Source of the DNA: an uncultured Clostridia bacterium
Lineage (GTDB): Bacteria > Bacillota > Clostridia > TANB77 > CAG-508
Reading direction: 5' to 3'
Assembly: GCA_947628925.1 (NCBI GenBank)
Contig: CANRBU010000001.1
Coordinates: forward strand, 1 to 42,146
DNA length: 42,146 nucleotides
In this document: in pieces, positions 42,129 to 42,146 of the stretch
Layout: each line of letters begins with the position of its first letter
How positions within the stretch are numbered: position 1 is the stretch's first letter
Position numbers and translations under genes: made by a program
The notes under the pieces: model-generated
Database searches by the model: none
Seen by the model: the letters and a program-made list of their open reading frames with translations, nothing else
Told to the model about the DNA's origin: nothing

Positions 42129-42146
42129 TGATAATTCCTCCTTTTT

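Noticed and set aside
1..42146. CRISPR arrays, tRNA genes, prophage or toxin-antitoxin modules
   Set aside because: I looked for repeated spacer-like units, cloverleaf motifs and phage genes on both strands and found none I could support; a full tRNA scan could not be run.

Overview
This window is chromosomal DNA from a very AT-rich, Gram-positive, probably spore-forming anaerobe of the Clostridia (Firmicutes), most likely an uncultured gut lineage. The evidence is gene content and gene order: a ylxM-ffh-rpsP-khpA-rimM-trmD-rplS run, RNase Y, YmdB and SpoVS, the MurT/GatD peptidoglycan amidation pair, class III anaerobic ribonucleotide reductase, type II fatty acid synthesis with FabI, strong AGGAGG-type ribosome binding sites and an A-type RNase P RNA. 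Almost all genes are ordinary housekeeping genes on the minus strand. I see no phage, CRISPR array or tRNA gene.

Layout: (1) 1-2107 is accessory: the right end of an IS3-family insertion sequence, two small membrane proteins under a palindromic operator, a divergent XRE regulator broken by an in-frame TAA, and a small barrel-like protein behind a structured leader. (2) 2118-6360 is the SRP / ribosome maturation operon. (3) 6400-9030 holds ycxB-like, murT and gatD. (4) 9100-12652 is nrdD-nrdG with a divergent Crp/Fnr regulator. (5) 12735-13130 is an odd membrane protein with codon use unlike its neighbours. (6) 13212-18469 is recJ-rsh-hisS. (7) 18546-26449 is the fatty acid operon fabD-fabG-fabF-accB-fabZ-accC-accD-accA-fabI. 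(8) 26594-33822 holds rny, carA, carB, ymdB and spoVS. (9) 33958-42128 holds pfkA-valS, an RluA-type pseudouridine synthase, a DUF4116 protein, trmB, rnpB and three less known proteins.

The main discovery is a recurrent +1 frameshift at the codon CGG. Five genes are split into two frames: ffh, the RelA/SpoT homologue, recJ, the Crp/Fnr regulator and a membrane protein at 40141-41149. In all five the break is exactly at a zero-frame CGG followed by A or T. Skipping the C gives GGA or GGT (glycine), and the downstream frame then restores a protein of normal family length (Ffh 450, Rsh 731, RecJ 565, Crp 209 residues). In the four recognisable families the glycine falls where the family normally has one. 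In every other conserved gene I found no in-frame CGG at all, although about forty CGG triplets (hand count) lie harmlessly across codon boundaries. The only in-frame CGG codons without a shift are two in the unrecognised 12735-13130 gene. This looks like a lineage in which CGG is not read as arginine but as a four-base CGGN glycine signal or hungry-codon +1 frameshift. A systematic sequencing artefact is the chief rival explanation.
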